Shown here: in pieces, positions 31,801 to 42,500 of the stretch | Layout: each line of letters starts with the position of its first letter | How positions within the stretch are numbered: position 1 is the stretch's first letter | Origin: Malachius bipustulatus | Taxonomy: Eukaryota; Arthropoda; Insecta; Coleoptera; Melyridae | Length of the DNA: 64,000 nt | Direction of reading: 5' to 3' | Assembly (NCBI GenBank): GCA_910589415.1 | Contig: OU342635.1 | Coordinates: 1,922,001-1,986,000 of the forward strand | Notes under the pieces: model-generated | The model's database searches: none | The model's input: only the letters and a program-made list of their open reading frames with translations | What the model was told of the DNA's origin: nothing | Program-made: the position numbers and the translations under genes

Positions 31801-34156
31801 CTACTGCTATATTATTATTATTATAGACTGATCACTTCGGGCTTTTTCCTGTGTTACCATAAACAGTTACTTATACGTGCTCTGGTGAATTTTAATTGCC
31901 CAATAATCTGGTCTTTAAAACCTGATAATGTTTAAAATACCTTTCGGCTTTTATGGGAAAAAAATTTCAAAACGAGTTGATCCATATTCCAAGTCCCCAT
32001 AAACTGGTTGTTGGTTTAATAGGGAACGGCCGGACTTGCAAATTTGCAGTTACCGTAATAAATTCGATTCTAAAAATTCCTCGAATTGCTATAAAATTAA
32101 TGGCGGTAATACCGGAAAAGATTTATTTCGTGCAAGCTCCTTATGTATGCGGACTACTATTCGCAAAGCTTTCATCAAGAATCTTGGCAATGATAAAGTG
32201 TCCAAAATGTAAAAATCCACGGTGAATGCAAGTTATGTTAATATTCTTAAATTTACATAGAATTTGTTTCTGGTGATTTATTCCTCTGGAATTCCTTATT
32301 ATTACGGTACCTATACAGTTTTTCTATTTTATTAATAACCCACATATACTGCATGGGAATCCCTATGATGCTATGAGAGCGGTGCATGAGTGAAAATAAT
32401 GCTTCACGTTGAAATTAAATTTTTCCAGGTTACTGCTGCTACTTTTCTCCCAATAGGAATCAGGATCAGTTTGACAACTTCCTTGACGACATAGAAGAGA
32501 CATGGACAGCAAAAAATGTACTCCAGCAGGAGACCTGATTGCAAAATCCTTAATGTGGGGGGAAGAATACGGGATAAGAGGGGAGACATGCTATATGTAG
32601 CTGGATGGCAGACAAGGGTCTTCGAACGTTCGGTGATTCATTTCTAGTCATTTCTAGACGCGTAACCCTGGCCTCAGAGAGTTTCATTCATTACCTTCAC
32701 AAAAGTACATGTAAAGAATGAATTGCTTACCCGTAAACAATAGCGTAAAGAATAGAGGTAAGCAATTTTGTAGCGTTCGCTTTTCATTTTGATGGAGTTT
32801 TAGTCGATATAGAGTATTTCTAAACATTTGTATCAAGTTATTGGTATAGTTGGACCTTCTTTTGGTTAATATGATTCGACCTGTACCTGTATGATCGTCG
32901 GGCTTCGCATCCAGCAAGCTGGACATGAAAGAGAGGCAACGATTTCAGTGAAGTTACTTCAAACACAGAGAGAAAGGACAAATCGCGAAGAAGTCCGAAT
33001 ATTGATCGGGTTTGAGCGGCCAGAGCAAGGTTGCCAGATTTCTATTATTTCACAACTCTTTGTGATTTCTAACTCGTTTCCCTATCTGGTTGAGTAATTA
33101 TTGTCTTTCAATGCTAGAGTGAATTCTGGCAATATGAGACTCTTGAACGAGCAGTCTGATTTTCATTCTCGGCTCTTTCGTTTTTGGCTGCTGAAAACTT
33201 GGGAAAAATTACATCGAATCGTTATAGTGTGTGACATGTGAGTTTTTAATAATTGAACTTAAGGTATGCAAATAAAACTCAAATCAAAGAAGCGTTTCTA
33301 AATTTTAATTGTATTTACTTTAGATGAAGTATTGAAGATTGGTACTGGTGATTAATACCGTCCAGTTTTGATGTGTTGGGATTGGATAAAATATTTTCAA
33401 TAAAGTTGTTATTGTTAAATGTCGATTTTTATTTAGTGTTTGTTGTGGGGCCTGAAATCAAAATAATCACAACGTAGGGCAGGCCAAAATATTTATTTGG
33501 TTTCTTTTATAACCAGAACACAAGAAATTTGTATCATTTCAAGTGTGTAGTTCACTTTTCCGAACCCCCCCCCCCCACATTCTCCGTCCTTTTCGAGCTC
33601 AAACGAATCTTAGAGGACTCGGACGGAATGCGAGAAGTTTTAAAACCTACCTTTTGCTCTTTTTTTTGAAAAAGAAAAATCGACGAAAAAAGAAAGCCTG
33701 TCAAATAATAGCCTGTTGTTTTAGGTCTCTTCAGCCGATCCTCCTTATAGGAAGTCGTTTGATCTATCCGGGGACACACTGTATATTGTTATGTTTTTTT
33801 TTTGTAAGTCGTATAGAATGTAGATACTTAGAAGCGAATATAGGTACCTAAATGTACATTTCACAACTAAGTATTATTCAGACAGGACAAACAAAATTGA
33901 ATAATATCAACATTAAGAGGAAGGTCATTGTGAAAATCTTGTTTAATATAAAAAAATTGATATTTTATTAATATTTATTATTCTACTGACCTGCCCATCC
34001 TCCACAGAAAAGCTCGTTGTCGTTATAATTGACGGGATTGGGGAAGCCGAACCTCCACATCGAGTTTCTAGCAGGAGGATCCATCATTCTACCGTGTCCC
34101 TTCACGAAATTGCACAACTGCAGAGCTACGATCAGAGGGCCCAGCAGGCCCAACAT
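28711..34156 (-). CDS. AA15-family lytic polysaccharide monooxygenase, complete, 332 aa, five exons
   Basis: A secreted copper enzyme that oxidatively cleaves chitin or cellulose. Exons in transcript order are 33991-34156, 31300-31618, 29207-29379, 28911-29130 and 28711-28831 (complement). All introns are GT-AG, in phases 1, 2, 1 and 2. Residues 1-20 are a signal peptide. Cleavage exposes His21, which must be the N-terminal residue of an active LPMO (HGRMMDPPARNSMW). His111 (TANHYGHF; mature position 91) is the second copper ligand of the histidine brace. F206 in EIFRNCADVAI lies three residues before a conserved Cys, where the axial residue is expected. CGGWAVQWEQNSGRCGVCGD is a classic AA15 block. 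The tail holds two copies of a C-x3-C-x6-C-x4-C-x-C motif (residues 274-292 and 312-330). Substrate (chitin versus cellulose) cannot be decided from sequence alone; moulting, gut digestion or peritrophic-matrix roles are all possible. Confidence 0.93.
28911..29130 (-). CDS. LPMO exon 4: end of catalytic domain and first Cys motif
   Basis: Acceptor gtttcag ends at 29131 and donor gtgagt begins at 28910. It ends with KWCQTNCLRYPPNCPAKICE, then a Cys and a split Pro codon (phase 2). Confidence 0.93.
29207..29379 (-). CDS. LPMO exon 3: axial-residue region
   Basis: Acceptor tttctag ends at 29380 and donor gtaggc begins at 29206. It encodes YKVNLPAYLTCTQCVIQWTY, GNQWGMCENGTQAQGCG and EIFRNCADVAI. 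Confidence 0.93.
29690..31140. repeat. ~180-bp tandem array (about 8 copies) in LPMO intron
   Basis: The sequence 'aaaggttagggaaagattag' recurs near 29818, 29998, 30180, 30358, 30538, 30718, 30901 and 31079, giving a period of 180-185 bp. Each unit also has 'gtgactgctgtgcaatataa' and 'tgttgcacattttcgttaat'. Copies are only a few per cent diverged, so the array is young or homogenised. It occupies most of the intron between LPMO exons 2 and 3. Small plus-strand ORFs inside it are repeat artefacts. Confidence 0.95.
31300..31618 (-). CDS. LPMO exon 2: core with the second copper histidine
   Basis: Acceptor cttttcag ends at 31619 and donor gtgaga begins at 31299. It encodes QWEQNSGRCGVCGDPWHV through TANHYGHFKLNLCPNNN to DGKKKAVFR. 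Phase 1 in, phase 2 out. Confidence 0.93.
31619..33990. other. LPMO intron 1 (remaining content)
   Basis: Apart from the LINE endonuclease fragment at 32434-32690 and a run of 12 C at 33565-33576, no feature was recognised. Medium-length ORFs here (for example 31953-32225 and 33543-33851) show no domain. Confidence 0.5.
32434..32690 (+). pseudogene. LINE endonuclease fragment in LPMO intron 1
   Basis: It reads SPNRNQDQFDNFLDDIEETW, then IAKSLMWGEEYGIRG in place of the 'GDFNAKS..WG....d.RG' motif. This resembles the APE-type endonuclease of R1-like LINEs. The catalytic 'GDFNAK' block is partly lost. It runs antisense to the LPMO gene. Confidence 0.6.
33991..34156 (-). CDS. LPMO exon 1: signal peptide and N-terminal histidine
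   Basis: ATG at 34156-34154. The signal peptide ends at FVKG and is followed by H21. Donor gtcagt begins at 33990, and the exon ends in phase 1 within CGGWA. A splice acceptor (tttcag) just upstream, at about 34174, indicates a separate 5'-UTR exon. Confidence 0.93.
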
Positions 34157-34173
34157 CTTAGGTTTGGTTTAAC

Positions 34174-35562
34174 CTGAAAAACATCAGTTTGTTATTATTA
34201 GAACGACGACTCATGGGAAATAATTTAAATGTCTTTTGCCTCAAAGGTATTAAAAATGGTGATATACCTGCCGCGAATAAGAAATCGATTTGCATTCTTC
34301 GAAATTCTGTGTTTTTTTTTCTTCGGTCAATACTCCGGCAATAATTTTCCTGATTGTCAACAATTTAATCGTATTTACCGAAATAAATCAACAAAACCCC
34401 TCAGTTGTATTAATTTCATAAAATTTATGCAAAAAGATATTCGATGCATATTTTGATAATGGTAGTTCTAGTTAGTTGTCTTTTACAAAGAATGCTGTCA
34501 ACAAAAGGCGTGTGTCGTGTTATTATAAGGTCATGGTTATTCTCGCTTTTTAAATGGTATCTAGATCTTGTTCGTTATTTAGATCTTGTCACTTTTTACA
34601 CCGTATTGTATTTAGATCAGTTCGGAGTGAACGAATTTCCTGCTGGACCTGGACCAGATTTTTTGCAATACCTATACGTAGAATCTTGTCTGATAAAAAA
34701 GTTTCCTCGCTTTAAATGATTGTTAAGGTGTCATCAACACACGCGTAAAGACCCAGCGGATTATGCTAAATGATTCAAATTACATATGTTCAGATTCAGA
34801 AAATTTAGCCTGTCTTTCGTAGCTTGATTTATAGTATGGGATTGTTTGGAACCTTCAAATAGATCTTGTCAGGATCAAGCAAGATCATAAATTATGGGTC
34901 GAGTTTTTCCATTTCTTTTATCTCCGTCAATATTATTGATTGCACCAAAATCGGGTACCCATACCTGGGAATAAGCAAGTGACCTGAAAAATCTGCACGG
35001 ATACCTGTAGGTAATAATAATTAATGGTCGGGCTTTTGTTACGTAAGGTCCAGTTTATACAAAGTGATATATTGTTTGGATAAGTTGACGTATTGTTATT
35101 TTAACATGTGTGGTTTTAGTTATCAGGAAGTTACCACATTTATAGTTTGCAGATTTTCTAAAGTGATTTTAATTTTGTAAATAGAATCGAATTTAAAACA
35201 AACTTACAGATCCCATTTTCAATTATGTAGGTATGTATGTACATATGTACTTCTATTAAGACAAGGCGAAAATATTTTTCATATAAATAGTGGAACAGTC
35301 GCTTGGTTTTTATATATGAGTCATGTAAATTTAAATTTTCCATAAAAATTTACATCTCTTGTCATATTTACGTGAAGAAGTATTGTTATATAAATTTTTA
35401 GAACCACAACGAAACGCTAATTGCATGACTATTAAAGAAACCGTGCACGTATAGCAAATTCACTTTTGCAATGTCTCACTTTGTGCATTTAAAACAATTG
35501 CTGTCCTAAATAAAATTACAAAAATGTTATTGGTTTCTATTTACGTGTTACGTATTTTCCTT
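34174..35562. other. Upstream region of the LPMO gene
   Basis: It probably contains the non-coding first exon and promoter of the LPMO gene, since an acceptor at 34174-34175 precedes the ATG exon. The first exon and core promoter could not be located with confidence. Otherwise AT-rich, with no gene. Confidence 0.4.
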
Positions 35563-36000
35563 CTGTAGGTTCTTCGATAATAATTTGGAAAGCCAAAGTT
35601 ACTTTATTTAATCGAAATATTTTAATTTACAATTCACACTAAACACTAATATCCTAATACAATATTCTATTACAAGTTCAGTTATAATCTCTCTATTATT
35701 ACCAAAGACTACTTCCGTAAAATCACACACTGTCTATCATTATTATGTACTTACTTTACCCTTCTAATAAAACACATTATCTAATATATCACTCAATCAT
35801 TATCGCTTCCTTATTCTCTTACTACTTCGCAGTCTACAGTGAACTCGTCAGCTCCTAGCTCTGCGTATATAATACACCTTTGGTGTTCTTCTGGAACGCC
35901 TTCTAGAACTAACTAACACCCGAATGTCTCTCCGGTTTTTTTTAATCATCTTCTATCTCTGGAACAATTTCTAAGCAATTTCTATTTGATGATATTGCTG
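35563..36000 (-). mobile_element. LTR-like repeat, copy 1
   Basis: It begins 'tgtaggttcttcgataata' and is repeated 450 bp downstream at 36013 ('tgtaggttcgtcgataata'). Both copies run through 'aaagccaaa.tta', 'tttaatttacaattcac' and 'gtctatca.ta'. On the minus strand, 'attatatacgcagagc' looks like a TATA box with transcription start, suggesting an LTR in reverse orientation. Only this region shows the complete unit. Confidence 0.55.
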
Positions 36001-36209
36001 CGCATTTTTGTTCTGTAGGTTCGTCGATAATAATTTTGAAAGCCAAAATTAACTGACTCAATTACTTTATTTAATAGCATACTTTAATTTACAATTCACG
36101 CTAAACGCAAATATACTAATAATTTACAAATTCAATTATGACCTCACTATTATTACTGCTTCAGTAAAATCACACCCTGTCTATCACTAATTACTTTCCC
36201 TTTCTAATA

Positions 36210-38351
36210 CAACCACAAGCAATACCGTCACAAACAGGCTAGCCAAACTCCAACGGCTCGCCAGTTTGTTAATAACAGGTGCAATGAGAACCACCCCGTC
36301 AGCAGCCCTGAATGTCATTCTGGAGCTGCCACCGCTTCCCATTTGGATAAAAGGGGAGGCCATGGCGGCCCACTTAAGAATGCGTGATTCGGGACTATGG
36401 AAAGGCGGAGAATACAAAGGACACACAGAGATAGCCAAGGTTGCCGAGATGGAGATACCAATCTCAAACCTTATGGCTACCTCAAAAACAAGGAATAACA
36501 GAGAAAACAAGAAATTTACCCTGCAAATTCCTGAAAAGGAAAAGTGGGAAAAAAGGGAGGTAGCCTTCGAACCAGGAAGACTAGTTTGTTTCACAGACGG
36601 CTCCAGGAACAAAAATGGCTACATAGGAGCGGGGCTCTACCTGGCTGGACGGAAACTGGGAAGATCCTTTCCTCTTGGGTCCACCGCAACCGTCTTCCAG
36701 GCGGAGATTTATGCTATCCTGCAAGCAGCTAGATTGGAGCAGATAACAGAAGCCAAGGAACGGATGATATACATACAGTGTGTGTCACAGGCATGGTACA
36801 CCCCCTTTTTTTTCTTTATTTTTGGAGATAGTTTTTTTAAATTTGGTACCTCGCATATTCTCGACAGAGCGCACTTTTTAGCAGAAAATTCAATTTTTTC
36901 CCACATCCGGTTTTTCCGGAAATGTTACCAACTTTTTATTTTTAAATGGGACACCCTATATAGTATTATATTTTTGGATTCTATACATTTGTACGAATCC
37001 AACAATACCACATAAGTACCATTTTAAATGTCAAATTTGTTTTTATTGAATTTTTTATTTCTCAATTATAGTGTGCCATGACTTCAGTTGGGTTCGTCAC
37101 AGATGCAAAATGGGTACACCAAAATGTCCCTTATTAAGAGTACCGGTAGATGATACCTCGGTACCAATATGGTACCATTTGAAAAAAATGAATTCAGCTC
37201 AAAAAATCATTCCGGTGCGCATTATTTATCCATAAATCACTGAATTTAGTACTTTGAACAAAAATTCTAGCATTAGATGATCCAATTGGAGTAAAACGAA
37301 ATAGTCATGGCACACTATAATTGAGAAATAAAAAATTCAATAAAAACAAATTTGACATTTAAAATGGTACTTATGTGGTATTGTTGGATGCGTACAAAAT
37401 GTATAGAATCCAAAAATATAATAATATATAGGGTGTCCCATTTAAAAATAAAAAGTTGGTAACATTTCCGGAAAAACCGGATGTGGGAAAAAATTCAATT
37501 TTCTGCTAAAAAGTGCGCTCTGTCGAGAATATGCGACGTACCAAATTTTAAAAAATTATCTCCAAAAATAAAGAAAAAAAAGGGGGTGTACCATGCCTGT
37601 GACACACACTGTATGCACGGATAGTCAGGCCGCCGCGAAAGCGCTGGGCACACACGGAACCAGCTCCCCCCACTGGTCCAGGAGTGTGTCGAGGCGCTGA
37701 ACAGACTGGCGGACAGAAAATCGGTGCATATCGTGTGGGTTCCTGCACATTCAGGTGTACCAGGCAATGAGCTAGCAGATCGATCCGCGAAGCTCGGGAC
37801 CAGGGAAACCTTTTGTGGGCCGGAGCCCGTCCTGGGTCTGACCAAAAATCTTCTCAAAGAATCTATAAAAGAATGGACACGCAAGGGTTTAGAGAACCAC
37901 TGGGAAACAGTACCAGGCTGCAGACAGGCCAGGCTGTTTCTGGCCGGTCCGATCGGAAACAGATGGACCAGCATGTCCAGAATGAACCGGAAGGAACTCA
38001 GACTACTAGTCGGGGCTCTCACCGGTCACAGCAGTCTCTGAACAGACACCTGCAAGTGATGGGTCACTCGGGACCCGGTCTGCCCTAAATGCGGAATGGA
38101 TGACGAGGACTCCCACCATTATGTGGGCGTATGCGAGGTATACAGTAACCTCAGGCTCAACATCTTTGGGTCTGAGGAGCTACAAGAGGAAGAAATGAAG
38201 CTCCTCTCATACAACAACCTTCTGGCCTTTATTAAAAGGTCGGGGAGGTTCGAGTAGAAGTTTCACCATGGTTCGGGTACGGCGAAAAGGGCCCTCGGTG
38301 GCCTAGTCGCTTGGGGTGCACCACCCCAACCCACCATACTACTACTACTTC
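36210..38351 (+). mobile_element. 5'-truncated I/R1-type LINE with 14-bp target duplication
   Basis: It is flanked by TTCCCTTTCTAATA at 36196-36209 and 38352-38365. It holds the post-RT region (LRTTPSAALNV-type segment), RNase H (CFTDGSRNKNG, FQAEIYAILQ, CTDSQAAAKAL, VWVPAHSGVPGNELADRSA) and a C-terminal knuckle (CPKCGMDDEDSHHYVGVCE). The 3' end is a (TAC)n-like tail. All four RNase H acidic positions are still readable, but frameshifts near 37660 and 38040 and an 836-bp hairpin insertion break the frame. The open frame at 36266 runs out into the insertion. Confidence 0.85.
36776..37611. mobile_element. Tc1/mariner-type hairpin MITE, 836 bp, TA target duplication
   Basis: Terminal inverted repeats of about 308 bp (36776-37083 and 37303-37611) differ at only a few positions and start CAGTGTGTGTCACAGG. 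The insertion lies between the two halves of the RNase H codon series ...ATA|TGC ACG GAT..., with TA on both sides (36774-36775 and 37612-37613). The central 219 bp encode nothing. The termini and TA duplication fit mobilisation by a Tc1/mariner transposase supplied elsewhere. Confidence 0.9.
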
Positions 38352-38810
38352 TTCCCTTTCTAATAAACCACATTATTATCTAATATATCGCTCAATTATT
38401 ATCGCTTCCTTATTAGCTTACTACTTCGCAGTCTACAGTGAACTCGTCAGCTCCTATAATAATCAACTACTTTCTACTTTGTTGTTTCTGAAGGAACAAT
38501 TACAACTTCTTTCCGCATTTTTTTACAAATCAAATTTAATATCCAATAGCTTTTCACTGTTTCACCGATTCACCGAAGTCAAAATATACCGGCTTGATTT
38601 TTGGAATGAGGATATTTCGATTCGTGTCGTGGTTTGAATCGAAATTATTATAGGGCAGGCTTATCATTAAAATACAAACGCACTGCATAAAATAATTTTT
38701 TCCAAGTGCTAGTTAGGTACTGAACTTTCAATTTTTAATAGGAACCAAGTTCTAATACAGCCATCTTGGATTATACAGCGGCCATTTTGAAATATATGGA
38801 CTGTACCATC

Positions 38811-39375
38811 TGTTAACTCCGCGTCAAAGAGCAACACGAAATATTAACGACGCGATTCGATCCTGAAAGGGGGCTAAATTAATGCGGCTCGATGCCGCGA
38901 TGGTAATACCGAATCGCCACGGATGACAGGATCAAAATTTAGGGAAGGACCAGGCTGTAATTGCCAATGATTGACAGGAACACAATTATTAATAATAATT
39001 ATCGAAATTACTGACCTTGTGTCTTGTCCGACTAAAGGGGCACTTGTTTTAATTTGCGAGATGTTGTAACTATTATTATTGTTCACTCTGCTTCACTATG
39101 TAGGTACCCACGATTGTTCCACTACTTTATACCGCTTCCTTATTTAATTAAAGAACTAGGTATCCCGTTTCCGTAACACCAGCATCGACGAGTCTGGTAC
39201 GAACGGCACTCTTGGTCGAGCTCTCTCCTCTATCGATGTTAAACCTCGACTCTTCGTGTGGTCTCTCCAGTCAGGTGTCCTTTTTCCTTCTTCCCGATGT
39301 GTAAAGGGAGAGGAAGGGGTAGGAAACGGTGGTGTCTTAGAGAATACGAATCGATTATTCGCCTAGGACGAAACA
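38811..39375 (-). repeat. BEL 3' LTR (minus-strand sense)
   Basis: 565 bp, identical to 44679-45243. It is flanked outside by CCATC and inside by a purine tract. The small ORFs here recur exactly in the other LTR and have no coding significance. Confidence 0.95.
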
Positions 39376-39429
39376 TACCGCCCACCAAAATTACCGGAGG
39401 AATTTTCCGCTATCAGAAAATTGAACCAA

Positions 39430-39520
39430 AAGCGAAACTAACGAAAACGAAACTAACGACAAAAACGAAACTAACGAAAACGAAACTAACGACAAAAACG
39501 AAACGAAACGAAACGACGAG
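39430..39520. repeat. Short tandem repeat before the BEL 3' LTR
   Basis: Alternating units 'cgaaactaacgaaaa' and 'cgaaactaacgacaaaaa' are repeated about five times, just downstream of the BEL ORF stop in element orientation. Confidence 0.85.
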
Positions 39521-39545
39521 TCAGGGACGAAATTCCCTGAGTCCG

Positions 39546-42500
39546 TTACTGGTTAGGTAACGGGCAAAGTTTGACCAGAGGTCGTTTACAAAGACCTTTG
39601 GTCGTACAAACCGAGGCAACCCTGGCGACACCATCCGCACCAGGGTGCAAAGAAACAATTCTTCCTAGAGCTGCTAGGAAAGTCTCTGACGATAAATCAG
39701 AAGCGATTTCGAGATGAATCGCGCGAGTCGCGAAACATACGAACAAACATAAATAGGCTTTAGAAGTTTTGACACCCCTATACCTCGACAAGACAATAGG
39801 AAAGGGTCCCCCATAATCGACCCCGACACAACTAAAAGGCTTCAATTGGGAGACACGAGCGACAAATAAATTCCCCATGGGAGGTTCCAACGAGAGCGGA
39901 CGAGTGCGAAAGCAACGATTGCATTTCGACAAATAACTACGAATGACCCTACGAGCAGACAGGATCCAAAAATTTTGTTGAAGGAGATAATGAGTAGTGT
40001 TCACTCCTGGGTGCAAATTACCTCGATGTATCTGATCAATCAAAAGTTCAACCAACCTATGCCTTCCTGGCAACAATGCGGGATATTTAGCGTCGAATGC
40101 TAAACCCGAATGCAACAGTCGACCCCCGACTCGCAAAATACCGAAATCATCAATAAAGGGCGACAATGACTGCAAGTATTTGGCACATGGTTTACCAGAG
40201 CGAATTTTCTCCAATTCCGAAGAGAAGACCGAAGATTGAACAATTCTAACAATGTGCATGAGAGCAGCATGCAACTCAGAGACACTCAATGCACCAGTGG
40301 TCCTATTGACAACACGACAATTGTTAGTGAAACGAAAACAACGAGCGATAATACCCTGAATTTTCCTCAAAGAAGAAAATCTTTTCAACAAAACATCGAC
40401 ATCCGAAATCTCTATCGTAGCGAACAAAACAATATTCCTTTTCTCCAGTTCAACATCAGAAGTGGGAGCAATGGGAAAGAGTGCTGGCCAAGATTCCAGC
40501 GGCAATCTGAGGAATTCAGGCCCCGCCCACCATGCGGAAGCCCCGACTAACTCCTCTGGTAACAAGCCCCGAGACGCGACGTCCGCTGGGTTGTCACCTG
40601 AACGTACATGATTCCAACAATCCGGAGGAATTCGATCCTGAATGTGGACGACACGATTCGAAACAAAAGTCTTCCACCGATGTGGAGACGACTTGATCCA
40701 GGATAGAGCGACCGAAGAGTCACTCCAAGCGAAAACCTTATCAACAACAATGGATTGAGGACCTTGTTCAAGGACGAACGAAACGAGATCTGATAGTAAG
40801 ACTGCGGCACACAATTCCAGCCGTGGAACGGAGAGTGGTTTGAGCGGAGCAACACGAGACTTGGCAGTAACGAAACGAACCTGCACATTGCCATCGGCGT
40901 CCTCGAAACGATAATACACCACACCCGCATAACCTGCAGTCGACGCATCACAAAATGCGTGCAGTTGACACGACACGAAAGATCCTTCGGGAACCAAGCA
41001 CCTAGGGATTGTCAACTTGGATAAAACATGAAGAGTGGACTTATATCGATTCCACTTTTCGACAACATCAGCTGGTGGATCTTCATCCCAATCCAGCCCG
41101 AGATACCACAAATGTTGAATGACTCGTTTTGCCATAAAGGTCAATGGGCACAAGAAACCCAACGGGTCATAGATCTTAGCGACTTCTGAGAGAATGCTTC
41201 TCTTAGTACAAGGTGAATCTATGGACTTAACCATGAACGAAAACGAATCAGTAGCCGATTGCCACTGAAGGCCAAGAATTTTCACCGAAAAGTCCGATTC
41301 CGAATCAAAGTTGGATGACTGCTGTTGACAATGTTCAACCGGCAGATCCTGAAGCAATTGTGGATTGTTAGCAGACCATTTCCGCAACTCAAATTGTCCC
41401 AATTGCAATAGTGAAATGAGCTGATTTCTCAACTCCAAGGTTTCCTCGATTTGATTTGCCCCAATGGCAAAATCATCGACATAAAGCCCGAGACGAATGG
41501 CTTTCGAAGCGAGAGGAAACTTCTCAGAATTTTCTTGAGCTAATTGTAACAAGCACCTAATGACACGAATTTTCGACGATACTGGGGCGAGTGAAGACAC
41601 ATCAGAAGACATCGAAACTCCAGGGTCTTTAAAAACGCAATGATGCGGAATGTAATAAGAGTTTGCAGATTCCGACTCCAATGGCACCAACGACATGTGC
41701 CCAGCCTCCAAATAATCTTTCATAAACTCTACATACATGTCTCTAATGTGAGGCAACCTCGACAATCGTCTCTCCAAAGCGAGCAAACGACGATCTGCGA
41801 CATTCAACGAATCATTAAAGATAGGCAACTCTTTGCTATCCTTAAATGGCAACAATACCCCAAAACGACCTGATTCTTCTCGATAATGAGACTCAACGAA
41901 CAACGACTCAGCCTCTTGTTCCTCATTAGAGCAAACCTCAACTGAAGGCACCTCCTCAACTCTCCAAAATGCCTTAAGAGTCTCTTCAAGGGTCGAATCT
42001 ACCGACGCAAAACAAGCTTGAACCTCGCCCGCAACCTTCGACGAAATGGTTCCCAAAAGAACCCAACCAAACGTCGTGTTCATTGCGGCTGGACAGTTAT
42101 CACTGCCCGACAAATAACCACCATGAACAATATTGGGAAAGATGTCAGCTCCTAGCAAAACATCGACAGAACCAGGCGTGTACCAATTAGGATCCGCTAA
42201 CTTCAAATTATCAAGCGCCTTCGATGGCGAAATGTCAACACTGGGAAGTTTTCCACAAATATTGGGCAAGACCAAAGTACTTACTTTAAAAGTAGGTGAT
42301 GGTACCCCAACGGGACGAATAATGCAATCAGATGATCCCTGGGCCGATCCCAAGGTCACGTGACCCAAACAAGAAATAGGTGTTGATGATCGATTCAAGT
42401 GCAAGCCCAAACGCTTGCGGCACCGATCAGTAATAAAAGACGACTGACTGCCAGAGTCAATTAAAGAACGAACCACTTGATAGTTGCCCCACTTGTCTTG

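Larger units (their letters stand above)
36013..38460 (-). mobile_element. LTR-like repeat, copy 2, split by a LINE
   Basis: 36013-36209 matches the first half of copy 1, and 38352-38460 matches the continuation ('ctaatatatcgctcaatt', 'ttcgcagtctacagtgaac'). The gap of about 2.1 kb is the LINE at 36210-38351. Similarity ends near 38455, before copy 1's TATA-like part, so this copy is truncated. Confidence 0.65.

Noticed and set aside
33543..33851. 102-codon ORF after the poly-C tract
   Set aside because: Low-complexity Lys/Phe composition, no domain, and it lies inside an LPMO intron.
36266..37015. 249-codon plus-strand ORF as an intact RNase H gene
   Set aside because: Only the first ~170 codons are LINE RNase H. 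The rest is read-through into the inserted hairpin element, so it is not a functional protein.
39258..39560. 100-codon plus-strand ORF at the BEL LTR
   Set aside because: It spans the LTR end and the short tandem repeat on the non-coding strand of the element.
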